A stretch of DNA of 16,044 nucleotides from Tidjanibacter sp. (GTDB lineage: Bacteria > Bacteroidota > Bacteroidia > Bacteroidales > Rikenellaceae). Position numbers and translations under genes: made by a program. The stretch is taken from positions 1 through 16,044 of the forward strand of contig JAFNVE010000007.1 of the NCBI GenBank assembly GCA_017379955.1. Reading direction: 5' to 3'. The notes under the pieces were generated by a model. That model worked only from the letters and a program-made list of their open reading frames with translations. It made no database searches and was not told where the DNA came from. Below, piece after piece: positions 1-7,494 of this stretch (its first letter is position 1; every line of letters starts with the position of its first letter).

Positions 1-28
1 AAGGGTCGGAAGTTTTCCGACCCTTTTT
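1..28. terminator. Hairpin terminator downstream of the TonB receptor, probably bidirectional
   Basis: Bases 1-11 pair perfectly with 15-25 around a 3-base loop, giving an 11-bp stem with a GC-rich core. On the plus strand a T-run follows (24-28), so it can stop transcription entering from the left. On the minus strand it lies directly after the receptor's stop codon (30-32); the U-tract for that direction would lie outside the window, so use in that direction is inferred from position. Confidence 0.8.
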
Positions 29-29
29 G

Positions 30-2315
30 TTAGAAGGTAATCTTCACTCCGCCAACAATCATACGAGGCATAGAGGGACCATAGATATATCCTGCATCCT
101 TATCCATACCTACATCCAAATCTTTCTGGAAGGAGTCGAAGATGTTCTTTGCCGCCACACTCAATTCGAGATTCGAGGTGGAGGAGAGTTTGAAATTGTA
201 GGCTGCTCTCAGACCCGCATCCACAAAACTTTCGGTCAACACCTCCTCGTCTTTATCTACATAGCCCGCATAGTGTTGCACCAACATAGGGCCTGTAAAG
301 TTGGCATTTGCCGAGAGGGTAAGGGCAGAGGTGGGATTATATGTAATAGTTGAGTATCCATAAATATCGGGTGCTCGGAACATACGCTTCTGAGGGGTAA
401 TGCTCTCGTCCTCAGACCACTGCAAGGCCTCTTTGTAAAGACTGCGCTGCAAGGTAAGGCCCGCATCGACTACAAAGGTCGGTATGCCCATCTTCAACTC
501 AAAGTTTACACCACTAATAGTCGCACCCGAGGCATTTACTCGCTGCAAAAGGAGGTTGCCCTGGTCGTCGTGACCACGCTCAACAAGCGCAAAGACATCG
601 TCGAGTGTGGTGTGGAAACCCTCAATGAGGAGGTTGCTCTCCCACGAACCAAAACTATGGTAGAGGTCTACTGAGCCACTGATGCTATTCGAGTACTCGG
701 GACGCAAGTCGGGCGAGAGAGTGATGATTGCCACATCGCCACCAACTGCGGCAACGTGCAAATCCTCATCGTATGCCTGAGGTGCACGATAGCCACTCGA
801 ATAACTAAGGCGGAAAGCGACTGTCTCGCTCGGAGTCCAGCGCATAGTTGCACGAGGGCTGACGATAATCTTCTCCATACGGTTGTGTTTGTCTACTCGC
901 GCACCAAGCAACAGACCAAACTGCTCTGTCTTCCACTCGTTCTGGAAGTATGTACCCAGACTGATACTCTTCTGATTGATGATTCGGTTGTAACCTATCA
1001 TCCTGTCTTCCAGATTGTTGTAGGTATATTCGGAGCCTACGGTGAGTTGTGCGGGAAGCAGGAAGTCGTATGATAAGCCATACTGCACACCTGCGGTCAA
1101 AGTAATATCGTTGGTGGTACCATAGGCGTCGGGATTGCGGTCTGTGCCGAAATAACTCTCTCGGTCGATATGCTGAGCCGAGGTGTATAGGTCAAGAGTA
1201 TGGCGATAGTCGGCACTATAAGTGTTGAAGCGCAGACCACCACCATTGATTCCGTGGCGCAACTGCTCAGCCAGCAGACTCTCGTGAGGTGGGATATCCA
1301 TACTATTACCACCACGGCGGAACTCTCGGATGTGGTGATACTCGGCAGTCAGACGCGAGCGCAGACCGAGTTTGCGATAACCACGAAAACCAATCGTCTC
1401 CGAATTAACTTTCGGCACCTCCGAGAAACCATCGTCGTTGCGGTCGTAAGCCTCGCGATCCTTCACTACCGAGAAGATATAGATACCCGTTTTGTGGTCT
1501 TCGCTGACAAGCGAGGCGTTGAGTGCTGTGTTGTGCTCTGCCGAGCCATCCTCCATAACGCCAACTGTGCTGCTGAGTGTTGTGCTGTTGTAGAGTGGGT
1601 CTTTGGTGATGATATTCACAACGCCACCAATCGCATTTGAGCCATAGAGTGCCGAGCCACCACCACGAACAACCTCCACTCGCTCAATCATACCAGCGGG
1701 GAGTTGCTCCAAACCATAGACGGTGGCAAGCGAACTGAAAATAGGGCGACTATCGAGCAGAATCTGTGAATACTGCCCCTCCAAACCATTGATGCGGAGC
1801 TGTGGTACACCGCAATTCGAGCAATTGTACTCCACACGCAGACCCGATTGGAAGTTGAGAGCTTCTGCTACATTGGCCGATGAGGTCTGCTCGAAGAGTT
1901 TGTTATTCAATACGTTGACAATTGAGGTTGCCTCTTTCTTGTTGACCTCGTTGCGCGAGGCAGTCACCACAACGCTATTCATCTCAATAGCCTCGGGTTC
2001 GAGTTCGAAGTGTGCCTCTACGGTGTGGCCGGGGATAATCTCTACCTGTCGCGATTGGGTCTTATAGCCGAGGAGAGATACGGTAATTGTCTGGCGACCT
2101 GCGGGGAGGTTGCGAAGGATAAAGTGACCGCTACCATCGGAAGCAGTGCCTATATTTGTTCCCTCGACTGCAATAGCGACAAAGGGAAGGTGTTCGCCTG
2201 TGGTTTTATCAATGGTGTGACCTGCCAGATGGGCGTCACGCTGCGCTTGTACATCAACTACCGAGAGTGTGCACAGCAAGAGAGCGGAGAAGAGTCCGCA
2301 CAAAATTCTATTCAT
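30..2315 (-). CDS. TonB-dependent outer-membrane receptor with CarboxypepD_reg-like N-terminal domain
   Basis: This 761-residue protein is an energy-coupled outer-membrane importer. A signal peptide (about 1-24, ending VQAQ) is followed by a CarboxypepD_reg-like beta-sandwich (about 28-105), a plug domain (about 115-240, including a RGGGSALYGSNAIGGVVNI stretch typical of the family) and a 22-strand-type barrel ending in a C-terminal phenylalanine, the usual outer-membrane assembly signal. There is no SusD-like partner, so it resembles siderophore, heme, cobalamin or metal receptors rather than a Sus glycan importer. The plug carries a CSNC pair (C165, C168), and a YRAP box lies at 509-512. 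YRAP-type boxes occur in heme receptors but also more widely, so the substrate is not determined. The ATG at 2315 places the signal peptide at the N-terminus. A small HxH-rich protein lies 104 bases upstream on the same strand and may be co-transcribed, which favours a metal or metal-complex ligand (inference). Confidence 0.92.
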   Translation of the reverse strand: MNRILCGLFSALLLCTLSVVDVQAQRDAHLAGHTIDKTTGEHLPFVAIAVEGTNIGTASDGSGHFILRNLPAGRQTITVSLLGYKTQSRQVEIIPGHTVEAHFELEPEAIEMNSVVVTASRNEVNKKEATSIVNVLNNKLFEQTSSANVAEALNFQSGLRVEYNCSNCGVPQLRINGLEGQYSQILLDSRPIFSSLATVYGLEQLPAGMIERVEVVRGGGSALYGSNAIGGVVNIITKDPLYNSTTLSSTVGVMEDGSAEHNTALNASLVSEDHKTGIYIFSVVKDREAYDRNDDGFSEVPKVNSETIGFRGYRKLGLRSRLTAEYHHIREFRRGGNSMDIPPHESLLAEQLRHGINGGGLRFNTYSADYRHTLDLYTSAQHIDRESYFGTDRNPDAYGTTNDITLTAGVQYGLSYDFLLPAQLTVGSEYTYNNLEDRMIGYNRIINQKSISLGTYFQNEWKTEQFGLLLGARVDKHNRMEKIIVSPRATMRWTPSETVAFRLSYSSGYRAPQAYDEDLHVAAVGGDVAIITLSPDLRPEYSNSISGSVDLYHSFGSWESNLLIEGFHTTLDDVFALVERGHDDQGNLLLQRVNASGATISGVNFELKMGIPTFVVDAGLTLQRSLYKEALQWSEDESITPQKRMFRAPDIYGYSTITYNPTSALTLSANANFTGPMLVQHYAGYVDKDEEVLTESFVDAGLRAAYNFKLSSTSNLELSVAAKNIFDSFQKDLDVGMDKDAGYIYGPSMPRMIVGGVKITF

Positions 2316-2419
2316 ATTTGCTTAAAAATTTCTATGTGTTTGGGTTGCACAAACTATCAGCACCCTTTGTCGGGGTGGAGTAGTTGTGCTGTATAGTTGT
2401 TCGGGTTAGCGTGGTTAGA

Positions 2420-2746
2420 CTATGCCTGGGTAGGCGGGGCACGCTGATTTTGAGCAGAGAGAGCGGTTGTGCTGCGGCTCTCTGCGTACGACCAAAGTAT
2501 AGAAATTTCAGATTGTTCGGGAGTGGTGAGGTGTGTGTAATCGGTGGAGGTAAAGGTGGCGTGGTTAGCCATAGCGATTACCATCAACTCATTTGTCGAG
2601 TGGTTGTGTCCCTTCTGCGAGTAGGGGTGAGAGTGTGTTACCGCACCCCACTCGTAGGTATGAGTGTGGGTGAGCACAGTATCGCTCACAAGTTTGCCCA
2701 CAAAGAGTGTGAGCAGCAAAAGGGATATGTACTTTGCCTTTTTCAC
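2420..2746 (-). CDS. Small His-rich (HxH x3) membrane-anchored or secreted protein, function unknown
   Basis: From the GTG at 2746 this encodes 108 residues. A hydrophobic N-terminal segment (about 6-20) acts as a signal or membrane anchor. It is followed by three HxH pairs (H27/H29, H38/H40, H47/H49), six histidines in 23 residues, on what would be the periplasmic side. The C-terminus ends in RAPPTQA. Similar small proteins next to TonB receptors are known to me from other Bacteroidales as hypotheticals, but I can name no family. The spacing of the histidines suggests Zn, Cu or Ni binding (inference). The reading frame extends to a TTG at 2782, but a TAnnTTTG promoter box lies at 2752-2759, inside that extension, so the GTG is preferred. 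That GTG sits within a few bases of the predicted transcription start, so the message may be nearly leaderless. The TonB receptor follows 104 bases downstream. Confidence 0.7.
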   Translation of the reverse strand: MKKAKYISLLLLTLFVGKLVSDTVLTHTHTYEWGAVTHSHPYSQKGHNHSTNELMVIAMANHATFTSTDYTHLTTPEQSEISILWSYAESRSTTALSAQNQRAPPTQA

Positions 2747-2751
2747 CGCTG

Positions 2752-2782
2752 CAAAAGTACTACACTTTTGCAGTTTTAACAA
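2752..2782 (-). promoter_or_regulatory. Bacteroidota-type promoter for the small HxH protein (and possibly the TonB receptor)
   Basis: On the minus strand a TTG (2780-2782), 20 bases of spacer and TACTTTTG (2752-2759) fit the Bacteroidota consensus TTTG-N20-TAnnTTTG. It lies between the gltX terminator and the small gene, exactly where an independent promoter would be expected. Confidence 0.6.
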
Positions 2783-2796
2783 TACCTAAATGTTGG

Positions 2797-2833
2797 TAAA
2801 ATAAGATAGGCAGACCGTCTGTGGCCTGCCTAT
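2797..2833 (-). terminator. Rho-independent terminator after gltX
   Basis: Bases 2826-2833 and 2806-2813 form an 8-bp stem with two further inner G-C pairs. On the minus strand the stem is followed by CTTATTTTA (2805-2797). It begins 26 bases after the gltX stop and separates the ychF-gltX unit from the next promoter. Confidence 0.8.
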
Positions 2834-2859
2834 ACTTAAATGTTATTAGTGCAAAAGAA

Positions 2860-4389
2860 CTAAATCACGGGGAGTGTTGCGAGTGCCTTATCGAGGCGGC
2901 TGAGGGTCTCCTCCTTGCCAATTACCTCACACATCTCATACATACCGAAGCCCTTGCTCTGACCTACAATCGCTACGCGGAAGGCGTTCATAATGTGGCC
3001 CATATGGATATTGTTCTCTACAATCCAAGAGTGGCAAATCTCCTCGGTATTCTTGTTCGAGAAGTCATCAATAGCAGCAAGTTTCTCTCTCAGAGTTGAG
3101 ATAAGTGCGTGGCTGCCCTCTTTCCAATACTTCTTCACTGCCTTCTCGTCATACTCGGTGGGAGCAATGAAGAGGAACGACGATAAATCCCAGAAATCTG
3201 CGGGGAAGGTTGCACGGGTCTTGATGAACTCGGCAATCTGAGCCGACTTCTCAATCGAACACTCAACGCCGTGCTCTGCCATCACCTTCTGATATGCCTC
3301 AGCGAGCTGCTCGCCTGTGCGGGTGTGCATATACTGAGCGTTGAACCACTTGGTCTTATCGGGGTTGAAACGAGCACCCGACTTACCAACTCTGTCGAGC
3401 GAGAAGGCAGCAATCAGCTCCTCCATCGAGAAAATCTCCTGCTCGGTACCAGGATTCCAGCCCAGCAGAGCCAGCATATTTACAAATGCCTCAGGGAAAT
3501 AGCCATCCTCGCGGTAGCCTCGTGCGGTCTCACCGGTGGGCGAAGTCCAGAACAAGGGGAATACGGGGAAGCCCATCTTATCGCCATCGCGCTTGCTCAG
3601 TTTGCCCTGACCTGTGGGTTTGAGCAGCAAGGGGAGGTGTGCGAACTCAGGCTGAGTGTCGCTCCAACCAAATGCACGATAGAGGAGATAGTGCAGAGGA
3701 AGGCTGGGTAACCACTCCTCACCACGAATAACGTGTGAAATCTCCATCAGGTGGTCGTCGACAATATTTGCCAAGTGATAGGTGGGGAGGCTGTCTGCCG
3801 ACTTGTAGAGCACCTTATCATCCAAAGTGGAGGTATTAACCGAGATATGACCACGAATCAGGTCGTCCATCTCCACTACCTCGCCAACGGGCATCTTGAA
3901 GCGGATAACCCAGACATCGCCACGAGCAATACGCTCCTGCACCTCCTCGGGAGAGAGTGCAAGCGAAGTAGCGAGTTTCTCGCGCACTGTGTGGTCGTAG
4001 GCAAAGGTCTTACCCTCGGCCTCCATCTGAGCACGCAAGGCGTTGAGTTCCTCGGGGGTGTCGAAAGCGTAGTAAGCATTACCCGACTCAACGAGTTGCA
4101 TAGCATATTTGAGATAAATCTCCTTGCGCTCGCTCTGGCGATAAGGGGCGTGGGGACCACCCTCATCTACACCCTCGTCGATGGTGATACCACACCAGCG
4201 GAGCGAGTCAAGAATATAACGCTCGGCTCCCTCGACAAAACGATTGGAGTCGGTGTCCTCAATACGAAGAATAAAATCACCACCAGCACGACGTGCAAAG
4301 AGGTAGTTATAAAGGGCAGTACGAACACCACCCATATGAAGTGGCCCTGTGGGGCTGGGCGCAAAGCGCACTCTCACTCTTCTTTCCAT
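2860..4389 (-). CDS. gltX: Glutamyl-tRNA synthetase
   Basis: This 509-residue cytoplasmic class I aminoacyl-tRNA synthetase charges tRNA-Glu using ATP. The start shows the family pattern [14 protein letters not shown], in which HMGG (18-21) is the HIGH-equivalent ATP-binding signature. The second signature is KLSKR (263-267, KMSKS-type), followed by the [11 protein letters not shown] stretch usual in Bacteroidota enzymes. LRIEDTD (41-47) and the IRGEEWLPS segment (221-229) are also typical. The length matches the family (about 500). The frame extends four codons upstream to a GTG, but the ATG at 4389 gives the usual N-terminus and is preferred. It lies 35 bases after the ychF stop with no terminator between, so the two are probably one transcript. 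The catalytic motifs look intact. Confidence 0.96.
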   Translation of the reverse strand: MERRVRVRFAPSPTGPLHMGGVRTALYNYLFARRAGGDFILRIEDTDSNRFVEGAERYILDSLRWCGITIDEGVDEGGPHAPYRQSERKEIYLKYAMQLVESGNAYYAFDTPEELNALRAQMEAEGKTFAYDHTVREKLATSLALSPEEVQERIARGDVWVIRFKMPVGEVVEMDDLIRGHISVNTSTLDDKVLYKSADSLPTYHLANIVDDHLMEISHVIRGEEWLPSLPLHYLLYRAFGWSDTQPEFAHLPLLLKPTGQGKLSKRDGDKMGFPVFPLFWTSPTGETARGYREDGYFPEAFVNMLALLGWNPGTEQEIFSMEELIAAFSLDRVGKSGARFNPDKTKWFNAQYMHTRTGEQLAEAYQKVMAEHGVECSIEKSAQIAEFIKTRATFPADFWDLSSFLFIAPTEYDEKAVKKYWKEGSHALISTLREKLAAIDDFSNKNTEEICHSWIVENNIHMGHIMNAFRVAIVGQSKGFGMYEMCEVIGKEETLSRLDKALATLPVI

Positions 4390-4424
4390 ATTTTTATTCA
4401 CTTAGTTTCGATTTCTGTATTACA

Positions 4425-5525
4425 CTATACGTTGAACAGGAAGTGCATAATGTCGCCATCCTGCACTACATACTCCTTACCCTCTATGCCGATTTTACCA
4501 GCCTCACGGCAAGCCTTCTCGCTACCGAGAGTGGTGTAGTCTGCATACTTGATAACCTCAGCACGGATAAAGCCACGCTCGAAGTCAGTGTGGATAATTC
4601 CCGCTGCCTGAGGTGCTTTTGTGCCGCGAGTGTAGGTCCAAGCGCGAGTCTCGTCTGCACCGGTGGTGAAGTAGGTTTCAAGGTCGAGAAGTTTGTAAGC
4701 CATCTTAATCAGTCGGCTCACGCCCGACTCCTGCAAGCCAATCTCCTCCAAGAATGCCTGACGCTCCTCGTGGCTCTCCAACTCGGCGATATCGGCCTCG
4801 GTCGAAGCGGCAACAACCAACAACTCTGCGTGCTCGTCAGCAATTGCACGACGCACCTGCTCTACATACTCGTTGCCATCCTTTGCGCTATCCTCGTCCA
4901 CGTTGCAGACATAGAGTACAGGTTTGAGGGTGAGCAGACTGAGGTCGGAGAAGAGTTTCTTATCCTCCTTGTCAATCTCTACACTGCGTGCGGGTTTGCC
5001 CTGCTCCAAAGCCTTCTGAAAGGCCTGCAACAGTTCTACCTGACGCTTTGCGGTCTTGTCGCCACCTACGGCTGCCTGCTTCTGAATCTTCGACAGACGA
5101 TTCTCGATAGTTTCCAAATCTTTGAGCATCAACTCAGTATCAACGGTCTCCTTATCGCGTACGGGGTCAATTGTGCCGTCTACGTGGGTGATGTTGTTGT
5201 TCGAGAAGCAACGCAGAACGTGAATAATGGCGTCTGTGTTACGAATATTTGCAAGGAACTTGTTGCCCAGACCCTCACCACGCGAAGCACCACGCACAAG
5301 ACCTGCAATATCGACAATCTCGATGGTGGTGGGGATAACCTTCTTGGGGTTATCAATCTCTGCCAGACGGGTGAGTCGCTCGTCGGGTACGGTAATCATA
5401 CCCACATTGGGCTCAATGGTGCAGAAAGGGAAGTTTGCTGCCTGTGCCTTAGCATTGGAGAGGCAGTTGAAAAGTGTCGATTTGCCGACGTTGGGCAGTC
5501 CGACTATACCGCATTGAAGTGACAT
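4425..5525 (-). CDS. ychF: Redox- and translation-associated ATPase YchF (Obg-like, OLA1 family)
   Basis: The protein has 366 residues, the usual YchF length. It is a cytoplasmic TRAFAC-class P-loop protein that associates with ribosomes and, unlike most of its class, prefers ATP. G1 is GLPNVGKST (9-17) and G3 is DIAG (72-75). The G4 position is NVDE (208-211) rather than NKxD, the hallmark of the ATP-preferring YchF/OLA1 branch. A TGS domain occupies about 283-365. The frame extends 14 codons further upstream to an ATG at 5567, but a -7 promoter box at 5555-5562 overlaps that extension and YchF proteins start with the MSLQCGIVG pattern, so 5525 is the start. It is the first gene of a ychF-gltX unit. 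Confidence 0.96.
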   Translation of the reverse strand: MSLQCGIVGLPNVGKSTLFNCLSNAKAQAANFPFCTIEPNVGMITVPDERLTRLAEIDNPKKVIPTTIEIVDIAGLVRGASRGEGLGNKFLANIRNTDAIIHVLRCFSNNNITHVDGTIDPVRDKETVDTELMLKDLETIENRLSKIQKQAAVGGDKTAKRQVELLQAFQKALEQGKPARSVEIDKEDKKLFSDLSLLTLKPVLYVCNVDEDSAKDGNEYVEQVRRAIADEHAELLVVAASTEADIAELESHEERQAFLEEIGLQESGVSRLIKMAYKLLDLETYFTTGADETRAWTYTRGTKAPQAAGIIHTDFERGFIRAEVIKYADYTTLGSEKACREAGKIGIEGKEYVVQDGDIMHFLFNV

Positions 5526-5554
5526 ATCTTTATCTATTATTCTTATAATTGGCG

Positions 5555-5562
5555 CAAATATA
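5555..5562 (-). promoter_or_regulatory. Candidate -7 promoter box for ychF-gltX
   Basis: TATATTTG on the minus strand matches TAnnTTTG and is followed by CGCC, as at the nusB promoter. I see no clear TTTG 19-21 bases further upstream, so the assignment rests on the -7 box and on its position 29 bases ahead of the start codon. Confidence 0.5.
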
Positions 5563-5591
5563 CTCATTTCTCTCGATAATTTCCTCTATAA

Positions 5592-5623
5592 TTTGTCTTT
5601 TCGGCAGAGAAATGTTAACTTTG
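5592..5623 (+). promoter_or_regulatory. Canonical Bacteroidota promoter for the five-gene plus-strand operon
   Basis: TTTG (5592-5595), exactly 20 bases of spacer and TAACTTTG (5616-5623) are a full match to the primary sigma (SigABfr-type) consensus. It is divergent from the ychF promoter in the same 151-base intergenic region. It leaves a leader of about 45-50 bases before the ATG at 5677. Confidence 0.72.
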
Positions 5624-5676
5624 AGAGTTTGAAAACGATTCTTGTTAAACGATAAATATAATTTAAGAGAGATATT

Positions 5677-6771
5677 ATGAATTGGAGTGAGATTGGCAGA
5701 CAGCTCAAACTGATGGAGGCTATTGTTGACGAGGCACAGCACTCGGGACAGATGAGTGATTTGGAGCGCGATTTATTGCTCGAAACCCTGCGTAAATGTT
5801 ATGTGGCGGTGCGCTATTCGGAGATTGAGGTGAGCCAGAGTGTCCAGCCCGAGGTTGTGGCTGCTGCTGCGGCTATGGCTGAGGTTGCAGAAGAAAAAGT
5901 TGCCGAAGTTGAAGAGGAGGTTACTCCCGAAGTAGAGGAAGAGATTGCTCCCGAAGAGCCTGTCGTTGTTGAGGAAGAGATTGCAGAAGAAGAGTCAGTA
6001 GAGGAAGAGGCTGAGGTTGCCCCTGCCGAGGAGGAGAAACCCGCAGTGGAGGAGGTTGTTACCACCGTCCGTCACAAACTCGACCGCCAGACTATCCGTT
6101 CGCTCTACGATGATGACGCACCTGCTTCGGTGGCAACGTTTGAGCCTGTGGCTGAGGTAGTGGAGCCTGAGGTGGTAGTTGCTCCTGCTGAGGAGGAGTC
6201 GGCTCCTGTATTTGAGATTACCGAGGATGACGCTGACGAGGATGGAGAGGTTGTCTATATGGCTGATGATGAGGAAGAAGAGGAGATTGCAGAGGAGGAA
6301 ACTGCGCCCTCTATCTTTGAGATAACAGACGAAGAGGAGTATGATGGTGAGGCTGAAGAGGAGATTGAGGAGTTACCTTTCAGTTTCCGCGAGGTTGAGG
6401 AGGAGTCCTCGGAAGAGGTTGCTCCCACCATTGCCGACGCAGCGCAACCCGTAACTGTTCTGGGTGATGTGGTAGGTGCTGAGCGCACAACCATTGCCGA
6501 CAGCATAACTCCCAAAGAGGATGTTGCATCGGTGATTGGTAATAGTCAACTCAGTTCGTTGCGTAGTGCTATTGGTCTGAACGATAAGTTCTTGCTCATC
6601 CGTGACCTCTTTGGTGGCGACAATGGCGCATACGAGGCTGCAATCGATGGTCTGGATAGTTGCCAGAGCCTTGATGATGCAATGCTCTACATCTTCGATA
6701 ATTTTGCTTGGGACGGTGAGTGTGATGGTGCAAAGTTGATGACCGAACTGCTCTCGCGTCGTTTTCAGTAA
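5677..6771 (+). CDS. Acidic three-part protein of unknown function, conserved-looking C-terminal domain
   Basis: I do not recognise a named family for this 364-residue protein. It has three parts: a helical N-terminal segment (1-50, with an LERDLLLETLRKCY stretch); a long Glu/Val/Ala-rich, probably disordered region (about 55-250); and a folded-looking C-terminal domain (about 265-364) with DKFLLIRDLFGGD (303-315) and AMLYIFDNFAW (335-345). The acidic region carries a repeated short motif, APVFEITEDD (176-185) and APSIFEITDEE (210-220), and an island RQTIRSLYDDD (137-147) with basic residues. From memory, Bacteroidales genomes hold hypothetical proteins with this C-terminal pattern. There is no signal peptide or membrane segment, so it is probably cytoplasmic, perhaps a scaffold binding partners through short motifs (inference). 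It is the first gene of the operon, 12 bases ahead of rsmI. Confidence 0.85.
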   Translation: MNWSEIGRQLKLMEAIVDEAQHSGQMSDLERDLLLETLRKCYVAVRYSEIEVSQSVQPEVVAAAAAMAEVAEEKVAEVEEEVTPEVEEEIAPEEPVVVEEEIAEEESVEEEAEVAPAEEEKPAVEEVVTTVRHKLDRQTIRSLYDDDAPASVATFEPVAEVVEPEVVVAPAEEESAPVFEITEDDADEDGEVVYMADDEEEEEIAEEETAPSIFEITDEEEYDGEAEEEIEELPFSFREVEEESSEEVAPTIADAAQPVTVLGDVVGAERTTIADSITPKEDVASVIGNSQLSSLRSAIGLNDKFLLIRDLFGGDNGAYEAAIDGLDSCQSLDDAMLYIFDNFAWDGECDGAKLMTELLSRRFQ

Positions 6772-6783
6772 TCATTGAGAATA

Positions 6784-7494
6784 ATGGCTAAACTATATCT
6801 AATACCAACCCCAATCGGTAATCTCGAAGATATCACTCTTCGTGCTCTGCGTCTGTTGCGTGAGGCTGATGTGATACTTGCCGAAGATACCCGCACAAGT
6901 TCGGTGTTGCTCAAACACTACGATATTCAGGGCCACCTGATGGCACACCATAAGTTCAACGAGCACGCCTCGTCGGTGGCAGTTGCCGAGCGCATAGAGG
7001 CAGGACAAAATGTGGTGCTTATCTCCGATGCGGGTACTCCCGGTATCTCCGACCCTGGCTTTCTGCTTGTGCGTACCTGTGTGGAGCGAGGGATTGAGGT
7101 GGAGTGTCTGCCTGGTGCTACGGCGTTTGTGCCTGCTCTGGTGCAGAGTGGCTTCCCCTGCGACAGATTCTGCTTTGAGGGCTTTCTGCCTCAGAAGAAG
7201 GGTCGACAGAAACGATTGCAACAGCTCTCTGGTGAGCCTCGCTCGATAGTCTTCTACGAGTCGCCATACCGTGTTGTGAAGTGCTTGGAGCAACTTGCAG
7301 AGGTCTTTGGTGCGGAGCGCAGAGTGGCAGTAAGCCGTGAGCTGACGAAGAAATTTGAAGAGACCGTGCGTGGCACTCTCTCGGAGGTGATTGCTCACTT
7401 CAAGGCAAAACCGCCTAAGGGTGAGTTTGTTATCGTCTTGGCAGGAGAGGGTGACCGCTATAATAAAACAGAGGAGGAAGAGGATGATGAATAA
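6784..7494 (+). CDS. rsmI: 16S rRNA (cytidine(1402)-2'-O)-methyltransferase
   Basis: This 236-residue cytoplasmic SAM-dependent enzyme 2'-O-methylates C1402 in the decoding centre of 16S rRNA. Family signatures are LYLIPTPIGNLEDITLRAL (4-22), AEDTRTS (33-39), VLISDAGTPGISDPG (78-92) and the C-terminal PPKGEFVIVLAG (210-221), which fit a tetrapyrrole-methylase-like fold. The length is at the short end for RsmI, as is common in Bacteroidota. The frame has an upstream TTG at 6775, but the ATG at 6784 gives the usual MAKLYLIPTP start. The protein ends in an acidic tail (KTEEEEDDE). Its last 11 bases overlap the start of the DUF389 gene, which suggests translational coupling. Confidence 0.95.
   Translation: MAKLYLIPTPIGNLEDITLRALRLLREADVILAEDTRTSSVLLKHYDIQGHLMAHHKFNEHASSVAVAERIEAGQNVVLISDAGTPGISDPGFLLVRTCVERGIEVECLPGATAFVPALVQSGFPCDRFCFEGFLPQKKGRQKRLQQLSGEPRSIVFYESPYRVVKCLEQLAEVFGAERRVAVSRELTKKFEETVRGTLSEVIAHFKAKPPKGEFVIVLAGEGDRYNKTEEEEDDE

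Noticed and set aside
2316..2419. Weak hairpin (CACCC/GGGTG) and TAGTTTG between the small HxH gene and the TonB receptor, considered as terminator or promoter.
   Set aside because: The stem is only 5 bp with no U-tract, and the promoter-like box is one base short of TAnnTTTG with no -33 element. Co-transcription is simpler.
4293..5522. Plus-strand open frame of 409 codons opposite ychF and gltX.
   Set aside because: It is a shadow of the two minus-strand genes, whose motifs are complete. The translation shows no domain pattern, and it starts inside gltX.
5526..5567. Extended ychF start at the upstream ATG (5567).
   Set aside because: The extension overlaps the TATATTTG promoter box, and YchF proteins conventionally start at the ATG at 5525.
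5814..6515. Ser-rich minus-strand frames opposite the acidic gene.
   Set aside because: They are the complement of Glu-rich codons (GAG/GAA read as CTC/TTC and shifted), a common artefact of low-complexity acidic genes.
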